Below, piece by piece: positions 42,426 through 52,061 of a stretch of 64,000 nt of DNA. Origin of the DNA: Lysobacterales bacterium. GTDB taxonomy: Bacteria > Pseudomonadota > Gammaproteobacteria > Xanthomonadales > Xanthomonadaceae. Below the pieces are notes generated by a model. The model made no database searches. It saw nothing but the letters and a program-made list of their open reading frames with translations, and had not been told where the DNA came from. The stretch spans positions 62,001 to 126,000 of the forward strand of contig JADKCY010000011.1 of NCBI GenBank assembly GCA_016718605.1. Direction: 5' to 3'. The translations under genes and the position numbers were made by a program. Each line of letters begins with the position of its first letter. The first letter of the stretch is position 1.

Positions 42426-43814
42426 ATGACAACTCCGACCTTTCAAATCAACGGCCGCACCGTCGACCTCAGCGACAGTCATCCCACCGAATCACTGCTG
42501 CGTTGGCTCAAAGCGCGACATCTGACCGGCACCAAAGAAGGCTGCGGCGATGGCGATTGCGGGGCCTGCACGGTGGTCGTATTGGATCGCGATGCTGAAG
42601 GCAGGGCCAGGTACGTCTCGGTCAATGCGTGTTTGCTACCGATGGGCGCAATGGTCGGTCGTGAAGTGCTGACCGTTGAGGCGCTTGCTACTGCGGGTGA
42701 ATTGCATCCGGTGCAGCAGGCCATGGTCGATGCTGGCGGCTCGCAATGCGGCTATTGCACGCCTGGTTTCGTGATGAGCCTGTTTTCCGCTTGGTACGCT
42801 GATCTGCCATTGAGCGATCACGATATCGAAGGCAATTTGTGCCGCTGCACGGGCTATCGCTCGATTCGCACCGCGAGCGACCAACTGAACTCGCTGCCAC
42901 GCGGCGAGGATCGTTTTCGCGCGCGTCTGCGTGAAGGCATGCCCCGCCTGCCTGCCGCCGAACTGCATGGGTATTTCAGTCCGCTCGTCATCGACGATGC
43001 GCTGGTCTTGAAGCAACAGTACGCGAGCGCGCAGTGGATCGCGGGTGCGACCGATCTCGGCGTGCTGCTGGGGCGTGGGAAGGGCACCGACTCGACCTAC
43101 ATCGCCTTGGATCGGATCGCGGAAATGCAGCGGATTGAACGCCAAGATGCGTACATCATGATCGGTGCAGGCGTCACGCTGGCACGCATGGAACACGAGC
43201 TGTCAGACGAGTTGCCAGTACTCTGCGACGTGATGCCGTGGTTTGCTGCCAAACAAGTGCGGCAGCGCGCGACACTGGGCGGGAACATCGGCAGCGCCTC
43301 GCCGATTGGTGATCTGCTGCCACTGCTACTCGCCTTGGATGCCGAGATTGTCTTGCGCAGCCTACAAGGTGAACGTTTGGTGCCAATAGCCGAGTATTTC
43401 ACTGGATATCGGCAAACACGGTGTCGCGACGACGAACTGATCGCCGCAGTGTTGGTGCCCCGTGATGCACCGCGGCAGATGCGCTTTTACAAAATTGCCA
43501 AACGGCAGACTGACGACATCAGCATCGTTGCCGCTTGTTTCGCGCTGCGTTTGGATGCGCAAGCGCGAATTCGCTCGGCGCGGCTGGCCTTTGGCGGTGT
43601 CGCCGCGACTCCGATCCGCTTGCCTGTCGTTGAGGCGGCAATGCTGGACAGGGAACTCTCGGATCAGCTGGTGGAAGAGATCGCTCGGCGAATTGCTGCG
43701 TCACTGAGCCCCTTGGACGATCATCGCGCCAGTGCGGACTACCGGCTTACGCTGTGCGGCAATCTGTGGCGGCGCTATGTCGACGATCTGCGCAGTGCGG
43801 AGGTCTCGGTATGA
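42426..43814 (+). CDS. xdhA: Xanthine dehydrogenase small subunit (Fe-S/FAD)
   Basis: A 462-residue subunit. The plant-type [2Fe-2S] domain has GCGDGDCGACTVVVL near residue 38, and the second cluster CGYCTPGF ... GNLCRCTGYR is at about 112-145. The FAD domain follows (QWIAGATDLGVLLGRG; RQRATLGGNIGSASPIGDLL). It passes electrons from the molybdenum site to NAD+. The ATG at 42426 begins the ferredoxin-like domain. It lies 142 bp from the divergent kinase gene and overlaps xdhB by ATGA. Confidence 0.95.
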   Translation: MTTPTFQINGRTVDLSDSHPTESLLRWLKARHLTGTKEGCGDGDCGACTVVVLDRDAEGRARYVSVNACLLPMGAMVGREVLTVEALATAGELHPVQQAMVDAGGSQCGYCTPGFVMSLFSAWYADLPLSDHDIEGNLCRCTGYRSIRTASDQLNSLPRGEDRFRARLREGMPRLPAAELHGYFSPLVIDDALVLKQQYASAQWIAGATDLGVLLGRGKGTDSTYIALDRIAEMQRIERQDAYIMIGAGVTLARMEHELSDELPVLCDVMPWFAAKQVRQRATLGGNIGSASPIGDLLPLLLALDAEIVLRSLQGERLVPIAEYFTGYRQTRCRDDELIAAVLVPRDAPRQMRFYKIAKRQTDDISIVAACFALRLDAQARIRSARLAFGGVAATPIRLPVVEAAMLDRELSDQLVEEIARRIAASLSPLDDHRASADYRLTLCGNLWRRYVDDLRSAEVSV

Positions 43815-46105
43815 GCGTGCTGAAACACGAGAGTGCGCGAGGGCACGTGACCGGGCGCGCGGCCTATGCCGACGAGTTGGCGATGCCGTCCGGCACGTTG
43901 AGCCTATATCCGGTGCAGTCGCCGCATGCGCATGCGCGCATCCTATCGATGGACTGCACGGCCGCCGAACGCATGCCCGGTGTCTGGCGCGTGCTGACGG
44001 CCAAAGATGTTCCGGGCGAGAACGACACCGGTCCGATCCTGCACGATGAGCTGCTGTTTCCGACCGACATCGTCAATTTCCACGCGCAAGCGGTGGCTTG
44101 GGTGCTGGCCGACAGCGAAACGCAAGCGCAACGTGCTGCGCAGTCTGTGCGCATCGAGTACGAGGCGTTGCCAGCCTGCCTGAGCATCCAGCAAGCCATC
44201 ATGCAGGATCAGTTTCATCAGCCGCGTGTGCAGATCGTGCGGGGTGATGTCGATGCCGCGCTGAGTGACGCACCCGTCTGTCTGCACGGTGAGCTGCAAA
44301 TCGGCGGTCAGGATCATTTTTATCTGGAGACTCAGGCGAGCTGGGTGCAGATCGACAGCGAAGGCGTGGTACAGATCGTTGCTTCGACACAGCACCCCAC
44401 CGAGACCCAGATTATCGTCGCGCGCGTGCTTGGTTTGCCCGCGCATCGCGTGGTCTGCCGAAGCCCGCGGATGGGCGGTGGATTTGGGGGCAAGGAAACC
44501 CAGGCTAACCCGTTTGCCGCCGTCGCTGCTGTCGCTGCTTGGCACAGCGGTCGCGCTGTGCGGATCAAATTGCCGCGCTCGCTGGACATGCAGCTGACCG
44601 GCAAGCGCCATCCCTTCTGGGTGCGCTACTGCGTGGGCGCAGAGCAGGATGGCCGCTTGCGTGGCGCACGCATTGAGCTGATCGCTGACGGTGGATGGAG
44701 CTGCGATCTTTCCCCTCCAGTGCTGTCGAGAGCGATGGTGCATGTCGACAATGCGTACTACTTTCCGGCGCTCGAAGTCAGCGGACGGATCGCGCGTACC
44801 CACCTCGCATCCAACACGGCGTTTCGTGGGTTTGGTGGGCCGCAGGGGATCTTTGCCGCCGAGGAGATGCTGAGTCATGTCGCTCGACATCTGGGCTTGC
44901 CCGCGGAGCAGGTTCGGGCGCAGAACTTCTATGGACTGGATGTCAGCCAGCCGAGCGCCATCACGCATTACGATCAACCAGTACGCGATAACGATCTCCC
45001 CGAGCTGTGGTGGCAGTTGCTGCGCGACAGCGACTATCGCGCACGGCGTGATGCGATCACCGAATTCAATGCGGCTTCCACCACCCGCAAACGCGGTCTG
45101 GCGATTGTGCCCGTCAAATTCGGTATTTCGTTCAACAAGACCGAATACAACCAGGCGGGCGCACTGCTGCACATCTATGCCGATGGCAGCATCCAGCTTA
45201 ACCATGGCGGTACCGAAATGGGGCAGGGCCTACACACCAAGATGCTGACCGTGGCAGCGCGTACCTTGGGTGTATCGCGGGCACGTTTGCAGATCATGCC
45301 GACCAGCACCGACAAGGTGCCGAATACCTCGGCCACGGCGGCCAGCACCGGGGCCGATCTCAATGGACAGGCGATCAAGGCAGCCTGCGAAATCCTGCTT
45401 GAACGTCTGCGGCCCATTGCGGCCGAGTTGTTGAACTGCGCCACGCAAGAAGTCGAGTTTGCCGATGACCATGCACAGGTAATCGGCGTGCCTTCGATGC
45501 AGGTGAGCTTCAGTAAACTGGCTGCGACGGCCTACGCCAAACGCATCAGTCTCTCCACAACCGGTTATTACCGCACGCCTGGTCTGCACTGGGACCCGGC
45601 CAGCGGCAAGGGACACCCGTTCTACTACTTTGCGTTTGGTGCCGCCGTGGCGGAAGTCGAAGTGGATGGTCTGACGGGCGTGCATGTGCTGCAGCGGGTA
45701 GACATCTTGCATGACGTAGGCGAATCGCTGAATGCGGAAATCGATCGTGGTCAGATTGAGGGCGGCTTTGTCCAGGGCATGGGCTGGCTGACCTGCGAGG
45801 AACTACGCTGGAGTGAGCAAGGACGCTTGCTGACCGATGCGCCAAGTACCTACAAGATTCCAAGTGTCGGTGAAGTGCCTAAGGACTTCCGTGTCCGCCT
45901 TTTTCATCGCGAATTGCCGCGCACCACCGATGTCATCTTTGGTAGCAAGGCAGTCGGCGAGCCACCGCTGTGTCTGGGCCTGAGCGTGCGCGAAGCCTTG
46001 CGTGATGCGGTGGCGGCGTTTGGTCCCGATTCGCGCCATGTGGCGCTCGCGTCACCCGCCACGCCGGAGGCGATCTTCACTGCCATTCGTGCGCTGGCGG
46101 GTTGA
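43811..46105 (+). CDS. xdhB: Xanthine dehydrogenase molybdopterin-binding subunit
   Basis: A 764-residue large subunit. Moco-binding signatures include PRMGGGFGGKETQANPFA, FRGFGGPQGIFAAEEM and NHGGTEMGQGLHTKML, and the catalytic Glu lies in GSKAVGEPPLCLGLSV. It hydroxylates hypoxanthine and xanthine to urate. Length and domain order match bacterial XdhB. The ATGA overlap with xdhA fixes the start. Downstream xdhC inserts the sulfurated cofactor. Confidence 0.96.
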   Translation: MSVLKHESARGHVTGRAAYADELAMPSGTLSLYPVQSPHAHARILSMDCTAAERMPGVWRVLTAKDVPGENDTGPILHDELLFPTDIVNFHAQAVAWVLADSETQAQRAAQSVRIEYEALPACLSIQQAIMQDQFHQPRVQIVRGDVDAALSDAPVCLHGELQIGGQDHFYLETQASWVQIDSEGVVQIVASTQHPTETQIIVARVLGLPAHRVVCRSPRMGGGFGGKETQANPFAAVAAVAAWHSGRAVRIKLPRSLDMQLTGKRHPFWVRYCVGAEQDGRLRGARIELIADGGWSCDLSPPVLSRAMVHVDNAYYFPALEVSGRIARTHLASNTAFRGFGGPQGIFAAEEMLSHVARHLGLPAEQVRAQNFYGLDVSQPSAITHYDQPVRDNDLPELWWQLLRDSDYRARRDAITEFNAASTTRKRGLAIVPVKFGISFNKTEYNQAGALLHIYADGSIQLNHGGTEMGQGLHTKMLTVAARTLGVSRARLQIMPTSTDKVPNTSATAASTGADLNGQAIKAACEILLERLRPIAAELLNCATQEVEFADDHAQVIGVPSMQVSFSKLAATAYAKRISLSTTGYYRTPGLHWDPASGKGHPFYYFAFGAAVAEVEVDGLTGVHVLQRVDILHDVGESLNAEIDRGQIEGGFVQGMGWLTCEELRWSEQGRLLTDAPSTYKIPSVGEVPKDFRVRLFHRELPRTTDVIFGSKAVGEPPLCLGLSVREALRDAVAAFGPDSRHVALASPATPEAIFTAIRALAG

Positions 46106-46106
46106 A

Positions 46107-47036
46107 ATGAGCGAATCCATTTGGAAGTCGCTCTGTGCTGCGCTCGATGCGGGTGGCGAAGGCGTGCTGGCCAGTGTCGTGCACTGCCGAGGGGCCACAC
46201 CGCGCAAGCCCGGCGCACTGATGTGGATCGAGGTGGATCGCTCGCGGGGCAGCGTGGGCGGCGGCGCGGCCGAGGCAAACGTATTGACCGAGGCACGCAC
46301 GCTGTTGTGCCGCAAAGGTGCAACGGCTTGTCTGGAGCTGTCATTGCAAGGTGGTGAAGGCGCCTTTGGTGTGTGTGGTGGCCATATGCAGGTGGCGTTG
46401 CGTCGATGGCAAGGTAGTGCAGACGCCGCGTTGGCGCGTGAGTTTCTGGCTGCCCTGCAGTGCATGTCAGAAATCACGGTGCCTGCGGAATACCTTGGTC
46501 ACGTTGCAATCTCGCTGACCCTGGAGGCTGACCCGCGCCTGTTGATCGTGGGTGGCGGGCATTGCGGGTTGGCGTTGGCACGCCACGCCGTCAGTCTTGA
46601 TTTCGACGTCTGGGCGTACGACCCGCGCGATGAATGGCTACAGGCCATGCCCGCAGCCTGCCGCGCGTTGCACGGCGACTGGACAAGTCTCGGCGAGGCA
46701 CTGCGCACGTCAAGACCGGTATACGCGGTGTTGCTCAATCGTGATTACGCAGCGGACGCGTGCACGCTGGAGCAACTCGCGCGCCAACCGCCCGGCTTCA
46801 TTGGCATGATGGGCAGCGCGCGACGCATCCATGAAGTGCGACATGCGCTATCAGAGAGTGCCTTGGCAGCGCTGTCGATCCACGCGCCGGTCGGGTTGGA
46901 GATCGCGGCAGAAACGCCGGACGAAATCGCCATCAGCGTGCTCGCCCAACTGGTGCAGCATCGTCGAACAACGCCAGCGCAGAAATGCCGCTTGGCGCAC
47001 CAACGCCAGGGCACAAGTGTTGACGATCCCAAGTAG
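46107..47036 (+). CDS. xdhC: Xanthine dehydrogenase accessory protein XdhC
   Basis: A 309-residue accessory factor. The N-terminal XdhC/CoxI domain shows VVHCRGATPRKPGALMWIEV and SVGGGAAEANVL. The C-terminal Rossmann domain begins LLIVGGGHCGLALARHA and ends around PPGFIGMMGSARRIHEVRHA. It binds and inserts sulfurated molybdenum cofactor into XdhB. It starts one base after the xdhB stop. The tRNA-Ala promoter is embedded in its last codons. Confidence 0.93.
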   Translation: MSESIWKSLCAALDAGGEGVLASVVHCRGATPRKPGALMWIEVDRSRGSVGGGAAEANVLTEARTLLCRKGATACLELSLQGGEGAFGVCGGHMQVALRRWQGSADAALAREFLAALQCMSEITVPAEYLGHVAISLTLEADPRLLIVGGGHCGLALARHAVSLDFDVWAYDPRDEWLQAMPAACRALHGDWTSLGEALRTSRPVYAVLLNRDYAADACTLEQLARQPPGFIGMMGSARRIHEVRHALSESALAALSIHAPVGLEIAAETPDEIAISVLAQLVQHRRTTPAQKCRLAHQRQGTSVDDPK

Positions 47037-47048
47037 TCTGCCTACAAT
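47020..47048 (+). promoter_or_regulatory. Strong sigma-70 promoter for tRNA-Ala/tRNA-Glu
   Basis: TTGACG (47020-47025) and TACAAT (47043-47048) have a 17-bp spacer. The -35 box lies inside the xdhC 3' end. This is near-consensus and positioned to start about ten bases before the tRNA. Confidence 0.8.
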
Positions 47049-47065
47049 GCGCGTCTTCCAGCCGT

Positions 47066-47141
<76 letters not shown>

Positions 47142-47189
47142 GAGAACACCAGAACAGACTGCCTCGTCTGCTCGCGTTGAGAGATCAAC

Positions 47190-47265
47190 GTCCCCATCGT
47201 CTAGAGGCCTAGGACACCTCCCTTTCACGGAGGCGACCGGGGTTCGAATCCCCGTGGGGACGCCA
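47190..47265 (+). tRNA. tRNA-Glu (anticodon TTC)
   Basis: A 76-nt tRNA with encoded CCA. Acceptor GTCCCCA pairs with TGGGGAC, D arm TCGTCTAGAGGCCTAGGACA, anticodon stem CCTCC/GGAGG with loop CTTTCAC giving TTC, T arm GGGGTTCGAATCCCC. It follows tRNA-Ala by 48 bases and likely shares its transcript. Confidence 0.95.
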
Positions 47266-47278
47266 GCTTCAATTCATC

Positions 47279-47305
47279 AAGCCCAGCCACCGCGCTGGGC
47301 TTTTT
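47279..47305. terminator. Rho-independent terminator after tRNA-Glu
   Basis: AAGCCCAGC (47279-47287) pairs with GCTGGGCTT (47294-47302), and the T-run continues to 47305. It ends the tRNA transcript and abuts the convergent flavoprotein gene. Confidence 0.9.
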
Positions 47306-47307
47306 GT

Positions 47308-48552
47308 TCATGTGTATGGCGTGTTTTGCAGCCATGCCACCACACCCTCCGCTGCGCGCGCGCCGCTGGCGAAGCAGGCGGTGAGCAGGTAGCCGCCGGT
47401 GGGGGCTTCCCAGTCGAGCATTTCACCGGCAAAAAACACGCCGGGAAGTTGCCTGCACATCAACTGGTTGTCGAGTGCATCCAGCCGAACGCCGCCAGCG
47501 GTGCTGATGGCCTCATCGATGGGGCGAGTACGCAACAGAGGCACCGCGAGTGATTTGACGCTTTGGCACAGCATATCGTCGTCGTTGATGGTTGCCTTGT
47601 TGGCACAGTCGCGCACCAAGGCCAGGCGGGCATCTTTCAGTCCGAGGCAGCGCGCCAGTTGCTTGCTGCGGGTTTCGCCTCTGCGTGGACTGCCGAGTCG
47701 CTGGCGTAGTTGTTCTCGGGTCTGGCTGGGGAACAGGTCGAGGCGCAACTCGGCAACGCCATTGCGGTTGAATTGGTCTCGCAGTGGCGCTGACAGTGCA
47801 TAGATCAAACTGCCTTCGACACCGTTCTCGGTCAGCACGAACTCGCCTTGTCGCGTGTGCCATTGACCATCGACTTCCTGCCAACGGGCGCAGACCGACT
47901 TGATCGGCGCACCGGCGAAGCGTTCGCGAAGCTGCGGGCTCCAGTCGCATTCGAAGCCGCAATTGCTGGGTTCGAGATCGCGGACCCGGACGCCGACATG
48001 GCGCAGCGCGTCGACCCATTGCCCATCACTGCCAAGCTTGGCCCACGAACCGCCGCCCAGCGCAAACACGACGGCATCCGCGGCGAACGAAACGTGGCCA
48101 GAAACTGTTTCAAATTGCAGGCGCCGCTCGGAATCGAGTGCGGTCCAGCGATGGTGGACATGAAATCGCACGCCCTGTGCACGCAAGCGTCGGACCCAGC
48201 CGCGCATCAGCGGCGCCGCTTTGAAGTCGGCAGGAAAGACCCGACCGGAGCTGCCGATGACGGTCTCGATATCCAGGCCGCGCGCCCAGGCGCGCAGGTC
48301 ATCGGCATCGAAGTCGTGCAGCCATTCACCCACCGGCGTCGCTTGCTCGCGGTAGCGCTGTACGAAGGCGGCTTTGGGTTCGGAATGGGTGAGATTCAGT
48401 CCGCCTTTTCCGGCCATCAGGAACTTGCGTCCAACCGAGCCCATGCGTTCGAACAGGTCGACCTCATGACCTGCTGCACGAATTCGTTCGGCCGCAAACA
48501 GCCCCGCTGGGCCGCCGCCAATGACGGCGACCCGACCTGGTGTGGCGGACAT
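47308..48552 (-). CDS. HI0933-like NAD(P)/FAD-dependent flavoprotein
   Basis: A 414-residue flavoprotein. The FAD-binding Rossmann motif VAVIGGGPAGLFAAERIRAA is at the N-terminus, followed by RKFLMAGKGGLNLTHSE, a hallmark of the HI0933 family. Near the C-terminus GVFFAGEMLDWEAPTGGY closes the FAD site. The reaction is unknown. ATG 48552 lies four bases after the stop of the peroxiredoxin gene, so the two form a small redox-themed operon. Confidence 0.85.
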   Translation of the reverse strand: MSATPGRVAVIGGGPAGLFAAERIRAAGHEVDLFERMGSVGRKFLMAGKGGLNLTHSEPKAAFVQRYREQATPVGEWLHDFDADDLRAWARGLDIETVIGSSGRVFPADFKAAPLMRGWVRRLRAQGVRFHVHHRWTALDSERRLQFETVSGHVSFAADAVVFALGGGSWAKLGSDGQWVDALRHVGVRVRDLEPSNCGFECDWSPQLRERFAGAPIKSVCARWQEVDGQWHTRQGEFVLTENGVEGSLIYALSAPLRDQFNRNGVAELRLDLFPSQTREQLRQRLGSPRRGETRSKQLARCLGLKDARLALVRDCANKATINDDDMLCQSVKSLAVPLLRTRPIDEAISTAGGVRLDALDNQLMCRQLPGVFFAGEMLDWEAPTGGYLLTACFASGARAAEGVVAWLQNTPYT

Positions 48553-48556
48553 CGGC

Positions 48557-49039
48557 TCAGTCGCCGAGTGCAGCCAGCATCGCTTCGGCAGACGACACCC
48601 GGAACTCGCCAGGCGCCTCGACATGCAAAAGCTTGAGCACGCCGTTTTCGGCATACAGTGAAAAGCGCTTGCTGCGCATGCCCATGCCGAACGCGCTGGC
48701 GTCCATTTCCAGCCCAAGTGCCTGCGAGAATGCGCCATTGCCATCCGAGAGCATCAGCAGTCCGTCAGGCACGTTCTGACTCTTTGCCCACGCGCTCATC
48801 ACAAAGGGATCGTTCACGGCCATGCAGGCGACATGAATACCGCGCCGCTGAAACGTTTCGAAATACTGGATATAGCCCGGCAGGTGCTTGGTGGAACAGG
48901 TTGGCGTGAATGCGCCGGGTACGGAAAAGAGCAAAACCTTGCGGTCATCGAAAAGGTCGCGCGTGCTGAGGGTCTGCACGCCATCTTTCAATTGGCTGAG
49001 GCTGGCATCGGGAATGCGGTCGCCAATCTGGATTGTCAT
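48557..49039 (-). CDS. Peroxiredoxin, Prx5 type
   Basis: A 160-residue Prx5-family protein. The peroxidatic Cys48 lies in PGAFTPTCSTKHLPGY, and the family text MAVNDPFVMSAWAK and LSDGNGAFSQALGLEMD follows. It reduces hydroperoxides, probably using thioredoxin or glutaredoxin; no fused glutaredoxin domain is present. The start ATG 49039 has an AGGAG site seven bases upstream. Confidence 0.92.
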   Translation of the reverse strand: MTIQIGDRIPDASLSQLKDGVQTLSTRDLFDDRKVLLFSVPGAFTPTCSTKHLPGYIQYFETFQRRGIHVACMAVNDPFVMSAWAKSQNVPDGLLMLSDGNGAFSQALGLEMDASAFGMGMRSKRFSLYAENGVLKLLHVEAPGEFRVSSAEAMLAALGD

Positions 49040-49172
49040 GCGGTTCTCCTGAGTCAATGGCCTCGCATGGTAACCAATGCACTGCGACGTGCTTGTGAGT
49101 CGGAGGTAAGCCCTTGATCGGCGCGCGCTGTGCCACCATGAAAGTCTCTCCGTCGCGCAACGAGCTACCAAC

Positions 49173-49772
49173 ATGAGTTCCACCCTGATCGTGATTGCTT
49201 TGACGGCCCTGGTGTCTTGGTCGGCATGGCAGCAGCCGCGCCTGTTGGAGCGACTGCTGTTCTGGTCGCCAGCGGTGACGCGGGGTCGCCAGTATGAGCG
49301 GTTTGTCAGCTACGGTTTTGTGCATGGCGACTTTCAGCACCTGTTGTTCAACATGGTCACGCTGTACTTCTTCGGACGGCTGATCGAGAACTTCATCAAT
49401 CAGCAGATTGGCGAGTTTGGTTTCGTGTTGTTTTACGTGACGGCCTTGATCGTGTCGATTCTGCCGAGTTGGCTGCGGCATCGGCATGACCCGAACTATC
49501 GAAGCCTGGGTGCTTCGGGTGCAGTCTCGGCCGTGTTATTTGCCTTCATCCTGCTGCAGCCATGGTCGATGATCATCGTCTTCGTGCTGCCGGTGCCTGC
49601 CATCTTGTATGCCGTGTTTTACATCGGCTACAGCCTCTACATGCAGAAACTGGGGCAGGACAACATCAATCACAGTGCGCATCTGTGGGGCGCTGTGTAC
49701 GGCATGACCTTCATCATCGCCATGCAGCCACGCGTGTTGACACACTTTTTGTCGCAGCTTGGGCTGGGCTGA
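49173..49772 (+). CDS. Rhomboid-family intramembrane serine protease
   Basis: A 199-residue polytopic membrane protein with about six hydrophobic segments. HGDFQHLLFNMVTLYFFG carries the conserved His and Asn region. The catalytic Ser115 is in LGASGAVSAV and the partner His170 in NHSAHLWGAVYG. It cleaves membrane proteins within the bilayer; substrates are unknown. The next gene is a small membrane protein. Confidence 0.88.
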   Translation: MSSTLIVIALTALVSWSAWQQPRLLERLLFWSPAVTRGRQYERFVSYGFVHGDFQHLLFNMVTLYFFGRLIENFINQQIGEFGFVLFYVTALIVSILPSWLRHRHDPNYRSLGASGAVSAVLFAFILLQPWSMIIVFVLPVPAILYAVFYIGYSLYMQKLGQDNINHSAHLWGAVYGMTFIIAMQPRVLTHFLSQLGLG

Positions 49773-49812
49773 TGCGGTACATTAGCGCAAGTTGATTTAC
49801 TGAGGTTTCGTC

Positions 49813-50043
49813 ATGACGCCAGCGCAGCGTTTTCAGTGGGTGTTTGCCATGTTGATGGGTACCGCCATGGTATTCGGGGTTACTTTTGCGGTCACCGCGT
49901 TCAACACCGGCTTCGATGAGGGTTTTCCGCTTCGGTGGCTGAGATCGTTTCTGGTTGGCTCGTGCGTGGCGGTGCCGATGATTTATTTTCTGGCACCGCG
50001 TGCGCGCAAACTGACCGGCCGCCTGCTCGACATGCCGATCTGA
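49813..50043 (+). CDS. DUF2798 small membrane protein
   Basis: A 76-residue protein with two transmembrane helices, at about 9-30 (VFAMLMGTAMVFGVTFAV) and 43-62 (WLRSFLVGSCVAVPMIYFLA), followed by PRARKLTGRLL, which is characteristic of DUF2798. Function is unknown. It follows the rhomboid gene by 40 bp. Confidence 0.75.
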   Translation: MTPAQRFQWVFAMLMGTAMVFGVTFAVTAFNTGFDEGFPLRWLRSFLVGSCVAVPMIYFLAPRARKLTGRLLDMPI

Positions 50044-50055
50044 TCTGCTGGCGGA

Positions 50056-50484
50056 CTATTTGACCAGCAAGACCGGCACCGGTGCGGTGTGAACCACCTT
50101 GGTGGCGACCGAGCCCATCAACACGCTGCCCACGCCGGTCAGCCCGCGAGTGCCCATGATGATGGTGTCGCAGCCGTTACGTTCGACCTGTTCGGCGACG
50201 CGCTCAGCGACCGGACCAAGGGTGGTGTGCTGTTCGAACGGCAATTCGGCTTGGGTCAGAACTTCAATGGCAGGTTCCAAGGCGTGCGCTGCAGCACGCA
50301 ATGCCGCTTGGCGCAGGCTTTCCAGCAAACTCGCGGTGAGGTAGTCGCCGTAGACCACCGGCTCCTCTTGCACGTTCAGAAGATGAATTTCCAAGCGGCC
50401 ATAGTCTTTGGCGAAGTCGATTGCATATTGCAACGCACGCCGCGAAGCGGCCGAGCCATCAAAGGGAATCAGTACCTTGCGCAT
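50056..50484 (-). CDS. Universal stress protein (UspA family)
   Basis: A 142-residue single-domain USP. It opens with MRKVLIPFDGSAASRRALQY and has the ATP-binding Gly-rich loop MGTRGLTGVGSVLMGSVATK, ending APVPVLLVK. It probably binds ATP. ATG 50484 has a GGAG site upstream. Divergent from the diguanylate cyclase gene by 168 bp. Confidence 0.92.
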   Translation of the reverse strand: MRKVLIPFDGSAASRRALQYAIDFAKDYGRLEIHLLNVQEEPVVYGDYLTASLLESLRQAALRAAAHALEPAIEVLTQAELPFEQHTTLGPVAERVAEQVERNGCDTIIMGTRGLTGVGSVLMGSVATKVVHTAPVPVLLVK

Positions 50485-50652
50485 GGCAACTTCTCCGGAG
50501 GAACGCAGGCCGGTCGCCTGCCAATTCACATTGTGCCTGCAAGATTCGCGCAGCAATTGATGTTGCGCAACTGGTCCCACGAACCGGTCGCCGTTGCTCG
50601 GCACGCTCCTTGCTGAGAGTTCGGCGCGAGTAGCGCAAGGTGCCGGTCCGCA

Positions 50653-52041
50653 ATGGAAAGCAAGAACGAACACTGGAAAGACAAATATCTCGACTTGATT
50701 GATCAGGTTGAGCGTGACAAGGCGCGTGGCGAGCAAATGGATGCCACATTGCGTCGCGCGATCTCACGCCTGAGCATCGCGTGTCGTGGTTTGGATAACC
50801 GACTTGACGACGAATTGACGCGTTTTTCGACGGCGGTTCGCCAGAAAGTTGACGTCGATAGCTTGGGCGTGCGGATCGATGCATTGTCCGAGGCGATCGT
50901 CGGGCTGGATCATGCGCCCGATGCACCGACCTATCAGCCCGCAACGTCGCCGCCGGCGATCGCACCCGCCCCAAGCGCCACAGAGGCGCGCGTGCTCGAT
51001 AATGCCGGTCCAGCGCTGAAGAAGCTGTTGGACAACGTCAGCTTGGGTCCCGAGTTGGTTCCGCAGTTGGTCGCGCTGCGTGAGCAGGTGCTGCCGACGA
51101 TGAGTGAATCGCATTGGGGTCCAGTGATTGAGACGTTTCTGAGCTTGCTGAGTACGCAGCAAGCCCAGTTGGCGGGGGACAAAGCCAACCTGGAACGCAT
51201 GTTGGAACAGGTGGATGGTCGTCTGGACGAATTGGCGGTCTATCTGATGGGCGACAAAGACGCGCGCAAGGATGAGCGCGACAGTCGCGACGCGCTGACC
51301 ACCCAACTGCATGGCGAAGTTGATCGTCTGGGGACGCATGCACGCCAAGCAACCGAGTTGACCCTGTTGCAGCAACACGTCAGCACGCGGATCAGTGCCA
51401 TCAATGCGCATGTGCAGGACTTCCGCTCGCGCGAAGAGGACCGCATCGTGCGGTTGGAAGAACGCGGTGAGTTGATGCGCTCGCGCATTGATGAACTGGA
51501 GCGTGAGACCACCAACTTGCGCCAGTCACTGCGTTACGAACAGGTCCTTGCGGCAACCGATAACTTGACCCGTATTCCGAATCGAATGGCCTATCAGGAG
51601 GCCATCGAGCAGGAGTTTGCACGCTGGTCGCGTTATCCGCGACCGGTGGCCTTGGCGGTGTGGGACATCGATCACTTCAAATCAATCAACGACCAGTACG
51701 GTCACAAGGCGGGCGACAAGGTGTTGTTCGCGGTGGCCCAAGTACTGCGCAAACACCTGCGCAATACTGATTTTGTCGCGCGTGTCGGCGGCGAAGAGTT
51801 TGTTGCCATCCTGCCCGGGGCCAGCACCGATCAGGCGCTACGTGTGGTGGAAGAGTTGCGCCGCAAGGTGTCGCATCTCGGCTTCCATTTTCAGGGCAAG
51901 CCGTTACAGGTCACGATGTCCTGTGGCATCGCTCAGATTCAAGCCAGTGACACACCGGATTCGCTGTTTGAGCGCGCCGATCGCGGGATGTACCGCGCCA
52001 AGGAGAACGGTCGCAACCAGTCGGTGGTGGAATCCGCCTGA
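50653..52041 (+). CDS. GGDEF diguanylate cyclase with coiled-coil N-terminus
   Basis: A 462-residue cytosolic protein. Residues 1-290 are helical, with charged coiled-coil stretches (RSREEDRIVRLEERGELMRS). The GGDEF domain (about 295-462) carries LTRIPNRMAYQEAIEQE, the substrate segment WDIDHFKSINDQYGH, and an active-site RVGGEEF near residue 378; an inhibitory RxxD site is not clear. It makes c-di-GMP from GTP. No sensory or transmembrane domain is visible. Confidence 0.9.
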   Translation: MESKNEHWKDKYLDLIDQVERDKARGEQMDATLRRAISRLSIACRGLDNRLDDELTRFSTAVRQKVDVDSLGVRIDALSEAIVGLDHAPDAPTYQPATSPPAIAPAPSATEARVLDNAGPALKKLLDNVSLGPELVPQLVALREQVLPTMSESHWGPVIETFLSLLSTQQAQLAGDKANLERMLEQVDGRLDELAVYLMGDKDARKDERDSRDALTTQLHGEVDRLGTHARQATELTLLQQHVSTRISAINAHVQDFRSREEDRIVRLEERGELMRSRIDELERETTNLRQSLRYEQVLAATDNLTRIPNRMAYQEAIEQEFARWSRYPRPVALAVWDIDHFKSINDQYGHKAGDKVLFAVAQVLRKHLRNTDFVARVGGEEFVAILPGASTDQALRVVEELRRKVSHLGFHFQGKPLQVTMSCGIAQIQASDTPDSLFERADRGMYRAKENGRNQSVVESA

Positions 52042-52061
52042 GCGCTTGTGCAGGCGCTGAA

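Noticed and set aside
43943..45205. 420-codon minus-strand frame
   Set aside because: It is antisense to xdhB, which has complete molybdenum-enzyme motifs.
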